The translations under genes and the position numbers were made by a program. Shown piece by piece: positions 38,648-47,503 of a stretch of DNA of 64,000 nt. The notes beneath the pieces are model-generated. The model was not told the origin of the DNA. It made no database searches and saw only the letters and a program-made list of their open reading frames with translations. The first letter of the stretch is position 1; every line of letters begins with the position of its first letter. Origin of the DNA: Azospirillaceae bacterium (GTDB taxonomy: Bacteria > Pseudomonadota > Alphaproteobacteria > Azospirillales > Azospirillaceae); the NCBI GenBank assembly GCA_028283825.1, contig JAPWJW010000005.1:1-64000 (forward strand). Direction: 5' to 3'.

Positions 38648-40972
38648 ATGGGGAAAGCAACGTCCCGGTCTTCTAATCCGGGCAAGGATGTTCAGACGCT
38701 GGCCGCCCATCTGAAGGCAGGTGCGGGTGTCGGCGCGCTGCTGCTGGGCATGGTGGCGTTCCAGGCCGCTGCGGCGGATGCCGCCGCCCCGGCTGACGCA
38801 GCCCCGGCCGATGGACAGGCCATCCAGGACGTGGTGGTCACCGCCACCCGCCGGTCCCAGCGCCTGGAAGAGGTGCCGCTGGCCGTGTCCGTGATCGATG
38901 GCGCGGTGATGGAACGGCGCGGCCTGGCCGACGTGCAGGACCTCAGCGCCGCCGTCCCCGCCCTGAACTTCCGCACCGGCGCCTCCAACAAGGACCGTGA
39001 CATCTTCATCCGCGGCATCGGCACCGTCACCACCTCGCCGGGCGTGGAGCCGTCGGTGTCCATGGTGGTGGACGGCGTGGTGCTGGCGCGCCCCGGCCAG
39101 GCCACCCTGGACCTGCTGGACATCGACCATATCGAGGTGCTGCGCGGGCCCCAAGGCACGCTGTTCGGCAAGAACGCCACCGCCGGCGTCGTCAACGTCG
39201 CCACCACCAACCCCACCGACCAGTTCCACGGTTATGTCGAGGGGTCGTACTTCAGCGGCGGCGATGAATACCGGGTGAAGGCCGGCATCTCCGGCCCGCT
39301 GGTGCCAGGCAAGCTGGACGGCCTGCTGTCGGTGGTGACCAGCGGCTATGACGGCAATGTCACCAACGCCTACACCAACGACAAGGTCAACGGCTACACC
39401 CACAGCGGCGGCCGGGCCAAGTTCCTGTTCACCCCGTCGGACGATGTGACGGTGACGGTGGCGGCCGACTATCTGTTCTCCCGCGACAGTGTTCCCACCG
39501 GCGTGTTCGCCGCCACGACGCAGACCGCCTATCCCACCAACGCCGTCACCAGCAGCGCACCCCTGGCCGCCGCGCTGAGTGCCGCCAACATCCAGGCGTC
39601 CGGCGACAACACCCGCGTCAACGCCAACACCAACAGCGGCACCAAGGACAACAACGGCGGCATCTCCGCCACGGTGGACTGGTCGTTCAACGGCTACACG
39701 CTGACCTCCATCACCGCGTACCGCAAATGGCAGAACACCCAGTTCCAGGATTACGACCAGCTGTCGCAGCTAACCTCCTCCATCCCGCAGGTGGCCGACA
39801 ACGGCTATCTGCTGTTCAGCCAGTCGTCGGAGGAGGTGCGCCTGGCCTCGCCCAAGGGCGGGCTGATCGACTACGTCGCCGGCCTCTATTACATGCACGC
39901 GGTGGATACCGAGGTGTACGGACGCGGCGTGACGCAGATCTCGGGTGGCAGCCAGGTCACCAACCAGGGCACCGCCCGCTTCGGCACCACCGGCAACAAC
40001 TACGCCGCCTTCGGTGAGGCCAACATCAACTTCACCCCGGACTTCCGCGCCATCGCCGGTGTCCGCGTGGTGCATGACGATCTGGACTACGGCTTCAACC
40101 GCGTCTCCACCTCCGCCACGGCCGTGACCGCCATCCAGCCGGCGTTCAGCAGCAGCGGGTCCACCGGCACCACCGATTATTCCGACCGCCTGGGCCTGCA
40201 ATACGACATCAGCCACGACGTGACGGCTTACGCGACCTACTCGCGCGGCTACATGGGTCCGGCCTATAACGCCTTCTTCAACATGGTGGCCAGTTCCACC
40301 CTGGCGCTGAAGCCGGAAACCTCGGACAGCTATGAGATCGGCCTGAAGGCCAAGGCGCTGGGCGGCAAGTTGCAGGCGGACTTCGCCGGCTTCATCACCA
40401 ACTTCCAGAACTACCAGGCCAACTTCGCCGACACGGTGGGCGGCGCCCTGGTGACCCGCCTGATCAACGCCGGCAGCGTGTCCACCAAGGGCATCGAGGC
40501 CGACATCACCTACCGTCCCATCGACAATCTGGTCCTGACCCAGTCGCTGGCCTGGACCCAGGCGCGTGTCGACCATTTCAACTGCCCGGCCAACGCCGCC
40601 AGCAGCTGCGACATCGACGGCCAGCCGCTGCCCTTCGCCCCGGACTGGAAGCTGAACACCTCGGCGACATACACCATCCCGCTCAACGGCCGGTTCAACC
40701 TGGTGCTGGACACCGATTACCGGTGGCAGAGCAAGGTGCAGTACCAGCTGACCGAGACGCCGGACACCATCCAGGACGCCTACGGCATCTGGAACGCCAA
40801 CATTACCTTCGCCGATGACGATGACGGCCTGCGCGTCACCGGCCTGGTGAAGAACCTCCTGGACACGCACTACTCCTCCTACCTCGCCCACGGCAACCTG
40901 GCGGGCCTGGTGCGGTGGGTGCCGCGTGACGACAGCCGCTATTACGGCATCACCGTGCGCAAGGACTTCTGA
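38648..40972 (+). CDS. TonB-dependent receptor
   Basis: This outer-membrane receptor of about 774 residues has a signal peptide (membrane stretch GVGALLLGMVAFQAAAADA), a TonB box-like IQDVVVTATRR, a plug domain (IFIRGIGTV, DLLDIDHIEVLRGPQGTLFGKNATAG) and a 22-strand barrel ending YYGITVRKDF. ATG 38648 follows a GGGGAAAA stretch; a GTG at 38636 is also possible. The MFS gene starts 2 bp after its stop. The plug and barrel resemble carbohydrate or organic-compound receptors common in oligotrophs more than siderophore receptors, though this is a weak call. Confidence 0.92.
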   Translation: MGKATSRSSNPGKDVQTLAAHLKAGAGVGALLLGMVAFQAAAADAAAPADAAPADGQAIQDVVVTATRRSQRLEEVPLAVSVIDGAVMERRGLADVQDLSAAVPALNFRTGASNKDRDIFIRGIGTVTTSPGVEPSVSMVVDGVVLARPGQATLDLLDIDHIEVLRGPQGTLFGKNATAGVVNVATTNPTDQFHGYVEGSYFSGGDEYRVKAGISGPLVPGKLDGLLSVVTSGYDGNVTNAYTNDKVNGYTHSGGRAKFLFTPSDDVTVTVAADYLFSRDSVPTGVFAATTQTAYPTNAVTSSAPLAAALSAANIQASGDNTRVNANTNSGTKDNNGGISATVDWSFNGYTLTSITAYRKWQNTQFQDYDQLSQLTSSIPQVADNGYLLFSQSSEEVRLASPKGGLIDYVAGLYYMHAVDTEVYGRGVTQISGGSQVTNQGTARFGTTGNNYAAFGEANINFTPDFRAIAGVRVVHDDLDYGFNRVSTSATAVTAIQPAFSSSGSTGTTDYSDRLGLQYDISHDVTAYATYSRGYMGPAYNAFFNMVASSTLALKPETSDSYEIGLKAKALGGKLQADFAGFITNFQNYQANFADTVGGALVTRLINAGSVSTKGIEADITYRPIDNLVLTQSLAWTQARVDHFNCPANAASSCDIDGQPLPFAPDWKLNTSATYTIPLNGRFNLVLDTDYRWQSKVQYQLTETPDTIQDAYGIWNANITFADDDDGLRVTGLVKNLLDTHYSSYLAHGNLAGLVRWVPRDDSRYYGITVRKDF

Positions 40973-40974
40973 TA

Positions 40975-42192
40975 GTGCTCATCGCCCGCCGCTGGATGCT
41001 GGTGCTGCTGATCAGTGGCGGCATCCTGAACTACGCCGACCGCCAGATCATCGCCCTGGTGAAGCCCCTGCTAAGCCAGGACCTGGGCTGGTCGGACGCG
41101 GACTATGGCCAGTTGGCCGCCGTCTTCCAGCTGGCGGCTGCGGCCACCTTCCTCTTCGCCGGGCGCTTCGTCGATCTGGTGGGGGCGAAGTGGGCCAACC
41201 CGCTGGCGGTGGGCTCGTGGAGCCTGGCGGCCATGGCGCATGCCGTGGCCGTCACCCTGCCGCAGTTCCTGATGGCCCGCGTGGCCCTGGGCGCCACCGA
41301 GGCCCTGGGCACGCCCACGGCGGTGAAAACCATCGCGCTCAGCTTCGGCACGGCGGGCCGCACCCAGGCCCTGGGCCTGATGAACGCCGCTGGCAGCATC
41401 GGCGCCATCCTGACGCCGCTGTTCATTCCCGTGGTGGCGGCGCACGTCGGCTGGCGCGGCACCTTCCTCATCACCGGTGGATTGGGTTTTGTCTGGGTGA
41501 TCGCCTGGGTCCTGCTGGCCCGGGGCACGGTGGAGGCACCCCTGCCGGCGGAGGCGGTGCCGGTGCGTGAGGCCGGGCTGTGGCGCCAGGCGCTCAGCGA
41601 CCGGGGCACCTGGGCCATCGCCGGCGCCAAGGCCTTGAGCGACCATGTCTGGTGGTTCCTGCTCTATTGGGCGCCGGACCTGTTCCACCGAATCTTCCAT
41701 CTGGACCTGATGCAGTCCGCCGTGCCGCTGGCCACCATCTATGTGGCGGCGGCGGTGGGGGCCGCCCTGGGCGGTGGCGCCTTCGGCCGGCTGGTGGAAC
41801 GGCGGGGCTGGTCCGCGGAGCGGGCACGCCGGGCCATCTTCCTGGTGTGCGGCCTTTGCGTCCTGCCCCTGCCGCTGGTGCTGAACGTCGATGGCGTCTG
41901 GGCGGCGGTGTGCCTGTTGGGCCTGACGCTGGCGGCGCACCAGGGTTTCTCCACCAACCTGTTCGGCATGATCACCGACATCGTGCCGCCGGCGCGGGTG
42001 GGCCTGGTCACCGGCCTGGGCGCGCTCAGCGGCAACCTGGCCGGCATGGCCATCCTGCAGGTGACCGGCCACGTGCTGGCGGACGGCCACGGCTACGCGC
42101 CCATGCTGGCGCTGGCCTCCGTCTCCTACCTGCTGGCCCTAGGCTGGATACTGCTGCTTCGGGCTCGGCCAAGCTTGGTGGGTGCCACTTAA
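40975..42192 (+). CDS. MFS transporter, ACS (hexuronate/sugar-acid-like) family
   Basis: This 405-residue protein has about twelve membrane helices. ILNYADRQIIALVKPLL followed by DYGQLAAVFQLAAAATFLFAGRFVDLVG resembles ExuT-type anion:cation symporters, which import sugar acids. GTG 40975 lies 2 bp after the receptor stop, so the two form an outer-plus-inner membrane uptake pair. Together with the oxidoreductase and dioxygenase beyond the inserted island, this suggests uptake and catabolism of one organic compound (inference). Confidence 0.88.
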   Translation: MLIARRWMLVLLISGGILNYADRQIIALVKPLLSQDLGWSDADYGQLAAVFQLAAAATFLFAGRFVDLVGAKWANPLAVGSWSLAAMAHAVAVTLPQFLMARVALGATEALGTPTAVKTIALSFGTAGRTQALGLMNAAGSIGAILTPLFIPVVAAHVGWRGTFLITGGLGFVWVIAWVLLARGTVEAPLPAEAVPVREAGLWRQALSDRGTWAIAGAKALSDHVWWFLLYWAPDLFHRIFHLDLMQSAVPLATIYVAAAVGAALGGGAFGRLVERRGWSAERARRAIFLVCGLCVLPLPLVLNVDGVWAAVCLLGLTLAAHQGFSTNLFGMITDIVPPARVGLVTGLGALSGNLAGMAILQVTGHVLADGHGYAPMLALASVSYLLALGWILLLRARPSLVGAT

Positions 42193-42217
42193 CAGGGTGC
42201 ACATGGCCGGTCGAACA

Positions 42218-42682
42218 TCACAGTGCCGGAAATCTGGATGTGAATTCAGGCATCGACGCAATGTCCGGCCGCGTGCTCCGGACATGATCAAAGATGGTTG
42301 AAAGCCCCTCCCTAACGCTCCGCGTGAAATCGGAGACTGGGATTGTGCCCAGCCGGTGGCTCTTGGGCAGTCTTTTTCCTGACGCGTCGGCGTTGGTATA
42401 TATGTCGACCAGATCGCCCTGCCGAGCCAAGGTCATGGAATAATCCAGGAATTTGTCCGCCCATGGTTGAGGGGCCGTGTCGCCGGATTCCAACTTTTTG
42501 GCGATGATGGCGAGTGTCGACAGCATATGCAGGGCCGGGCGGTCGCGGAATAATGCCTGGCTCTGATCAATCCTCATTTCGACATCTCCTTCGATATTGT
42601 TCCAGAGCATCGTCTCGAAATCAAAATACCCCTTGAAGTCATTCTGCAGGTCATTCTTGAGGTTCAGTTTGATGCTCATCAT
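42218..42682 (-). CDS. Hypothetical protein, cut off from its operon by an IS
   Basis: This 154-residue soluble protein is not recognised. It has no membrane segment or known motif, and base composition is lower in G+C than its neighbours. GAGAGA lies before the ATGATG start. If the IS256 element is removed, its start overlaps the stop of the gene now ending at 44148 (ATGA), so the two formed a translationally coupled pair. Its promoter is now separated by 1.4 kb of IS. Confidence 0.6.
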   Translation of the reverse strand: MMSIKLNLKNDLQNDFKGYFDFETMLWNNIEGDVEMRIDQSQALFRDRPALHMLSTLAIIAKKLESGDTAPQPWADKFLDYSMTLARQGDLVDIYTNADASGKRLPKSHRLGTIPVSDFTRSVREGLSTIFDHVRSTRPDIASMPEFTSRFPAL

Positions 42683-42715
42683 TTGTCTCTCGTTGGCGAG
42701 TCGACGGCGCTGGGA

Positions 42716-42724
42716 TAGCCCGCG
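42716..42724 (+). repeat. Target-site duplication, left copy
   Basis: TAGCCCGCG directly abuts the left end of the IS256-type element and recurs exactly at 44149-44157. Confidence 0.9.
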
Positions 42725-44148
42725 GATCGTGTCCCAGGTCGTGGTGTAAGAAGCGCCCGGTCATTTTGGTCTCCGGCGCGTTTGGCCGGGACGATCATGC
42801 GGCGACAGTGGGCAGCATGATGGTTGGATCATCGCCGACGGCGGCGATGGTTTCCAGGGTCATGTAGCGACCGCGCTGAACTGCCCATTCATCGTTGATC
42901 TCCATGAGGACGGCACCCACCAGGCGGGTGATGGCGTCCTCGTTCGGGAAGATACCGACGACCTCGGTACGGCGCTTGATCTCGCCGTTGAGGCGTTCGA
43001 TGGGGTTGGTGCTGTGCAGCTTTGCCCTGTGGGCGGCGGGGAAGGACATGAAGGCCAGGACGTCCTCCTCGGCCTCGTCCATCAGGGCGGCGAGCTTGCC
43101 GACCTTGGGTCGGAGTTGATCGGCGACCTGGCGCCACTGGGTCCGGGCGGCGGTGGCGTCATCCTGGGCAAAGGCGGTGCCGATGAAGGCAGCCACCACA
43201 CGGCGGCCTTGCTTGCCGGCGTGGGCCAAGGCGTTGCGCATAAAGTGGACACGGCAACGCTGCCAGGTGGCACGGAATACGCGGGCGACAGCGGCCTTGA
43301 TGCCCTCGTGGGCATCGGAGACGACCAGCTTGACGCCACCCAGGCCGCGGCGTTTGAGCTTGCGCAGGAACTCTACCCAGAAGGTCTCGGCTTCCGAGGT
43401 GCCGATGTCCATGCCCAGGATCTCTCGCCGACCGTTGGTATTGACCGCCACGGCGATGGTGACGGCCACGGAGACGATGCGGCCGTTCTGGCGGACCTTC
43501 ACATAGGTGGCGTCGATCCACAGGTAGGGCCAGTCGCCTTCCAGCGGCCGTTCCAGGAAGGTCTTAACCCGGCCGTCGATCTCCTCGCACAGCCGGCTGA
43601 CCTGGCTCTTGGAGATGCCGGTCATGCCCATGGCCTGGACCAGGTCGTCCACCGCGCGGGTGGAGACGCCCTGGATGTAGGCCTCCTGGATCACGGCGGT
43701 CAGCGCTTTCTCCGCCATGCGGCGGGGCTCCAGGAAGCCTGGGAAGTAGCTGCCCTTGCGCAGCTTGGGGATGTGCAGTTCCACCGTGCCGGCGCGGGTA
43801 TGCCAATCGCGGTCACGGTAGCCATTGCGCTGAACCAGGCGGTCGGCCGACCGTTCGCCGTGGCCGGCACCGGTCAACTCCTGAACCTCCAGTTCCATCA
43901 GTCGCTCGGCGGCAAAGCCGATCATCTGTCTCAGGACATCGGCGTCTGCGCCCTTTTCAAGCATCACGCGCAGCGCCATCATCGGGTCGGTCATCGTGGT
44001 CACCCTCGGTTGGGGATGTGTTGTGGTGACCAAACTCTACCGAAGAACCGCGATGACCGCCCGCCGTGTCAGGCCTTCCAGCCGGCTATGCCGGCCTCCA
44101 CGCCTGACACGGCGGAGGCGCTCCTACACCACGCAGTGGGACGTGACC
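42725..44148 (-). mobile_element. IS256-family insertion sequence, complete
   Basis: This 1,424-bp element is bounded by imperfect inverted repeats of about 32-33 bp: the left end starts GATCGTGTCCC; the right end read inward starts GGTCACGTCCC; both share CGTGGTGTA and a final GCGCC. The 9-bp duplication TAGCCCGCG flanks it. One transposase gene fills it. The clean target duplication points to a simple transposition event. Confidence 0.93.
42795..43994 (-). CDS. IS256-family transposase
   Basis: This 399-residue Mutator-type DDE transposase has Asp 161 ([10 protein letters not shown]), Asp 227 (LVVSDAHEG) and Glu 333 ([13 protein letters not shown]), plus the family block [14 protein letters not shown] 43994 ([12 protein letters not shown]) has GAGGG upstream; a TTG at 44033 would add 13 residues. 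The frame is intact, so the element may still be active. Confidence 0.95.
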   Translation of the reverse strand: MTDPMMALRVMLEKGADADVLRQMIGFAAERLMELEVQELTGAGHGERSADRLVQRNGYRDRDWHTRAGTVELHIPKLRKGSYFPGFLEPRRMAEKALTAVIQEAYIQGVSTRAVDDLVQAMGMTGISKSQVSRLCEEIDGRVKTFLERPLEGDWPYLWIDATYVKVRQNGRIVSVAVTIAVAVNTNGRREILGMDIGTSEAETFWVEFLRKLKRRGLGGVKLVVSDAHEGIKAAVARVFRATWQRCRVHFMRNALAHAGKQGRRVVAAFIGTAFAQDDATAARTQWRQVADQLRPKVGKLAALMDEAEEDVLAFMSFPAAHRAKLHSTNPIERLNGEIKRRTEVVGIFPNEDAITRLVGAVLMEINDEWAVQRGRYMTLETIAAVGDDPTIMLPTVAA

Positions 44149-44717
44149 TAGCCCGCGTAGATGGTAGCGGCTTGGCCATTCTGGGTGGAAATTATGGTCA
44201 TGATGCTGGTCGGCGTTCCGTCAGCCAACTTGCCGATCGGTGCTCCAAAGTCCTTCGATATCACGGTCGCCGGACTATTCGCCCAGCCGGTTGGAACAAA
44301 TCGTTCACCCTGAACGATTGTTGTTGCGACCATGACGGTGAAGGTGTGGTAGTCGACGTCGAATTCGCTTTTCCCCGTGGCATTGGCGCCTGGGCCATGT
44401 TTCGCGTACGTGTTTGTGAGGAAAGTATTCCAGTCGGGACTGGCCGAGACGTCGCCCCCATAGGGCGTTGGCACGTTTTGATAAGAGCCTGTCGCGGCGG
44501 ACCAAATCATTCCCCCGTCGGGTGGAAATGATAAAGTCCAGAAACTGAACGGCGCGGTCGGGGATGGCTGACCATACACGACGACTTCATTGTCGTCACT
44601 TGAGGGGGATTCTTCATAAAGGGGCCGGATGGTTGAGATTCCAGATGTGCCAGAATCCACTGCCGCTGCCGTCGTATTCACGGTCAATGATGACTGGGTT
44701 CTGCGTGTTTTCTCCAA
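44148..44717 (-). CDS. Hypothetical protein, C-terminus replaced by IS insertion
   Basis: About 189 residues, not recognised: rich in Thr, Ser, Gly and aromatic residues, no membrane helix. Its TAG stop is made of TA from the target duplication and the terminal base of the IS. Joining across the element adds twelve residues (YPSAVDSPTRDK) before a TGA that overlaps the start at 42682. The start is uncertain: TTG 44717 has no good ribosome site. The frame upstream is open to an in-frame TAG at 44739-44741, beyond which the 62-codon ORF lies in the same frame. Confidence 0.5.
   Translation of the reverse strand: MEKTRRTQSSLTVNTTAAAVDSGTSGISTIRPLYEESPSSDDNEVVVYGQPSPTAPFSFWTLSFPPDGGMIWSAATGSYQNVPTPYGGDVSASPDWNTFLTNTYAKHGPGANATGKSEFDVDYHTFTVMVATTIVQGERFVPTGWANSPATVISKDFGAPIGKLADGTPTSIMTIISTQNGQAATIYAG
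44149..44157 (+). repeat. Target-site duplication, right copy
   Basis: TAGCCCGCG, identical to 42716-42724, abuts the right end of the IS256-type element. Confidence 0.9.
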
Positions 44718-44738
44718 AAATCCCAGGAATTCAAGGGG

Positions 44739-44927
44739 CTAATTTGTTGGTATGTCGTCATTGATATTAACTATATCAGTTTGATTCGGTTGTGATTGTT
44801 GCAATATACCATTGGTTATTTGGTATATATTATTGTTTCGTGAGTCATTTATCCACAAATTGGGTTCGGTATTGATATTTTGTTGGGTTCTTAATGCGCG
44901 TGCCGATTGTACGTCCGTGATCTCCAT
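44739..44927 (-). CDS. Small AT-rich ORF (62 residues), unknown
   Basis: Starts with ATG 44927 after GGAG at 6-nt spacing, a strong ribosome site. The product is rich in Asn, Gln and Ile, hydrophilic and without recognisable motifs. G+C is much lower than in the surrounding genome. It is in frame with the next gene (44148-44717), separated by a single TAG and eight codons, so it may be the N-terminal part of a gene interrupted by an amber codon, or a separate small upstream gene. Confidence 0.45.
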   Translation of the reverse strand: MEITDVQSARALRTQQNINTEPNLWINDSRNNNIYQITNGILQQSQPNQTDIVNINDDIPTN

Positions 44928-45081
44928 TTTGATCTCCGTTCCAAATCAAGACATCAATCATGGAGTGCATATCATTGTCGGTTGATAGATTTTTTGGCTT
45001 ATATACGACAGTTATGCAAGCAATGTGGATTGTATATGTCGGCGTGCTAGGTTGCGGTGGCGAGGCGGCCGTGTGACGGCC

Positions 45082-46020
45082 TCAATCAACCGGCCCGCCG
45101 GTTGGATTGGCCAGGCGCTCCACCGCCGCCATGTGTTCCGTGGCCACGTCCTGGATGATCTGGCGGAACTGCGCCACCAGGCCGGGGGTGGGGCCGATGC
45201 TGGTGGCCTCCAGCAAGGTGAAGGTGCTGGCGATGCGGGGGCGGAAGCGGCGGATTTGCGCGCCCAGGCGGGCGAACAGCAGGGCGGAGAACGGCTCCGC
45301 GATGGTGACACCCAGCCCGGCGGTGACGTAGCAATAGGCCGGGAAGGAATGCTGGGTCTCGATCAGCCGGTCGACCACCACGCCCTCCGCCACCAGCATG
45401 CGGTCGATGTCGTCCCACAGGGCGTCGGCCTCGTGCATGGGGCCGATGAAGCGCTGGCCGGCCAGGTCGCCGGCGTGGATGACGCGCTTGGCGCCCAGCG
45501 GGTGGTCCGGCGGCAGCACGCAGACATATTCCGCCGGCACCAGCGGGCTGGTGCGCAGGCCCTGGCGCGGCGGGGCGTTGACGCCCAGGCCAAGATCCGC
45601 CTGGCCCAGGAACACCCGGTCCTCCACCCCATGCTGGCCCTGGGATTCCACCGTGACCTTCACGTCGGGGTACAGGGCGTGGAAGCGCGCCATCACCGTG
45701 GGCAGGATGCCGCCGGCCAGGGCCGACAGGGCGGCGATGCGGATGGTGCCCACCGGATGGGCGCGGATGCGCCGGGCCGCCTGTTTTAACAGTTCCACGC
45801 CCGTGAAACTCTGGTGCACGGCCTCATAGAAACTGTTGGCCTGTTCGGTGGGCACCAGGCGGCGGCCCCGCCGTTCGAACAGGTCGAACCCCACCACCCG
45901 TTCCAGGTCCGCGATCAGGCGGCTGACCGAGGGCTGGCTGATGTTCAGCATGGCGGCGGCGGCGGTGATGCCGCCGCTGGTCATCACGGCGCGGAAGGCT
46001 TCGATCTGTCGGATCTGCAT
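45082..46020 (-). CDS. LysR-family transcriptional regulator
   Basis: This 312-residue protein has an N-terminal winged helix (MQIRQIEAFRAVMTSGGITAAAAMLNISQPSVSRLI, residues 1-36, then DLERVVGFDLFER) and an effector domain close to the CysB/NocR-like group. It is divergent from the Gfo/Idh gene. A perfect inverted repeat, ATTCGAT-N3-ATCGAAT, starts 37 bp before its ATG, and related sites lie before the TonB receptor and the PhyH gene. This makes it the likely regulator of the split catabolic locus (inference). Confidence 0.9.
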   Translation of the reverse strand: MQIRQIEAFRAVMTSGGITAAAAMLNISQPSVSRLIADLERVVGFDLFERRGRRLVPTEQANSFYEAVHQSFTGVELLKQAARRIRAHPVGTIRIAALSALAGGILPTVMARFHALYPDVKVTVESQGQHGVEDRVFLGQADLGLGVNAPPRQGLRTSPLVPAEYVCVLPPDHPLGAKRVIHAGDLAGQRFIGPMHEADALWDDIDRMLVAEGVVVDRLIETQHSFPAYCYVTAGLGVTIAEPFSALLFARLGAQIRRFRPRIASTFTLLEATSIGPTPGLVAQFRQIIQDVATEHMAAVERLANPTGGPVD

Positions 46021-46056
46021 GGGATGGATAGCTTCAGCGGATGGATAGGGAAACCA

Positions 46057-46073
46057 ATTCGATTGGATCGAAT
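46057..46073. promoter_or_regulatory. 17-bp inverted repeat, LysR operator candidate
   Basis: ATTCGAT (46057-46063), TGG, ATCGAAT (46067-46073): exact arms with T-N11-A geometry, in the divergent gap between the LysR and Gfo/Idh genes. It shares ATTCGATTGGAT with the inverted copy at 48353-48364. Confidence 0.65.
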
Positions 46074-46201
46074 GAATGGTGGGTGGGATAAATTAGACTG
46101 TGAAATCCACAGTTCAACACAAAAACGTCCGATAGTATGCGTCATATGAGTCAGTTAATGACGCAAAATTAAATGTTAAATATGGAAAGGGGAAGGTTTC
46201 C

Positions 46202-47305
46202 ATGAGCGCGCGCCTGCGTTTCGGCATCGTCGGTACCGGCATGATGGGGGTGGAGCATATCGCCAGCTTGGCCCTGTCGCCGGAGGTGGAGGTGGCGGCC
46301 ATCGTCGACCCCACCCCCTCCTCGCTGGATTGGGCGCGCGACGCCCTGCGGCGCACGGGCAAGAACGCCGATGTCACCGCCTATGGCAGTGTCGCGGACA
46401 TGCTGAAGGGCGGGCGGCTGGACGGCGTCATCCTGGCCTCCCCCAACCACACCCACCACGATGTGCTGCAGCCCCTGCTGGGCACCGACCTGCACATCCT
46501 GTGTGAAAAGCCGATGTGCGCCGATCTGGACGATGCGGCCCGGGTGGCGGATGCCGCGGCCGGCCATCGCGGCGTGTTCTGGGTGGGCATGGAATACCGC
46601 TACATGCCGCCGGTGGCCCGCTTCGTCCAGGATGTGCATGGCGGCCGGGTGGGGCGGCTGGTGATGCTGTCCATGCGCGAGCACCGCTTCCCCTTCCTGC
46701 CCAAGGTGGGGGACTGGAACCGCTTCAGCCGCAACACCGGCGGCACGATGGTGGAGAAGTGCTGCCACTTCTTCGACCTCATGCGCCTGGTGGTGGGGGC
46801 GGAGGCGGTGCGCGTCTATTGCTCCGGCGCCATGGACGTGAATCATCTGGACGAGCGGTACGATGGTGAGACGCCGGACATCATCGACAACAGCTACACC
46901 GTGGTGGACTTCGCCAACGGCGTGCGCGGCCTGCTGGATCTCTCCATGTTCGCCGAAGGCGCGCAGGAGCAGGAGGAGGTGATCGCCGTGGGTGACCAGG
47001 CCCGCCTGGACGTCACCATCCCCAAGGGCGACCTGGTCTACAGGCCCCGCCGCGCCTTCCGCCGGCCGGACCGGGTGGAGCGGGAACACGTGGCGGTGGA
47101 CCAGGTGGTGCTGGACGCCGGCCACCACCACGGTGCCACCTATTACCAGCACCGCGCCTTCCTGGACGCCATCCTGTCCGGCGGCCCGGTGCAGGTGTCG
47201 GCCGAGGATGGCTACCGCGCCGTGCAGATCGGCGCCGCCGCCGAACTGAGCGCGCGGGAGAAGCGGGCGGTCGACCTGGCGGAGTTTAATACGCGCGGCG
47301 TTTGA
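46202..47305 (+). CDS. Gfo/Idh/MocA-family oxidoreductase
   Basis: This 367-residue NAD(P)-dependent dehydrogenase has the Rossmann motif GIVGTGMMG (8-16) and the family EKP motif (102-104, LCEKPMCAD). GTMVEKCCHFFDLMRLVVG holds the active-site His region. Members oxidise or reduce sugars, inositols and related polyols. GGAAGG precedes ATG 46202. It sits between its likely LysR regulator and a PhyH dioxygenase and probably acts in the same pathway as the TonB receptor and MFS importer at 38.6-42.2 kb. Confidence 0.92.
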   Translation: MSARLRFGIVGTGMMGVEHIASLALSPEVEVAAIVDPTPSSLDWARDALRRTGKNADVTAYGSVADMLKGGRLDGVILASPNHTHHDVLQPLLGTDLHILCEKPMCADLDDAARVADAAAGHRGVFWVGMEYRYMPPVARFVQDVHGGRVGRLVMLSMREHRFPFLPKVGDWNRFSRNTGGTMVEKCCHFFDLMRLVVGAEAVRVYCSGAMDVNHLDERYDGETPDIIDNSYTVVDFANGVRGLLDLSMFAEGAQEQEEVIAVGDQARLDVTIPKGDLVYRPRRAFRRPDRVEREHVAVDQVVLDAGHHHGATYYQHRAFLDAILSGGPVQVSAEDGYRAVQIGAAAELSAREKRAVDLAEFNTRGV

Positions 47306-47325
47306 TCCGTCGGATCAAATGCCCC

Positions 47326-47453
47326 CTCAATCGCCGGGCGCCGGCATCCGCCGGCTTGGGCTTCCTCGATTTCCAGTCCGCCTTCGGCTCCCAGAAATCT
47401 CCGGCGGCCCCAGTCGGGGCCTACAGCGGCATGAGTAAAGTCTCATGCCGCTG
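47326..47453. repeat. Intergenic repeat element, third copy with terminal hairpin
   Basis: The core matches the copies at 25 and 36 kb (CGCCGGGCGCCGGCATCCG, TTGGGCTTCCTCG, CAGTCCGCCTTCGGCTCCC). It ends in a 12-bp hairpin: CAGCGGCATGAG (47424-47435), CTCATGCCGCTG (47442-47453). A separate inverted repeat TTTGATCCG-T-CGGATCAAA (47301-47319) spans the preceding stop codon. It lies between convergent genes. Confidence 0.7.
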
Positions 47454-47503
47454 GTGGTGGGTGAGGATACCCCAGGCGCCGTCGGTGCCCGGGGTTCTTT
47501 GCG

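Noticed and set aside
47301-47319. Inverted repeat TTTGATCCG-T-CGGATCAAA as a transposon end
   Set aside because: There is no partner end or transposase; it spans the Gfo/Idh stop and is more likely a terminator or stabilising hairpin.
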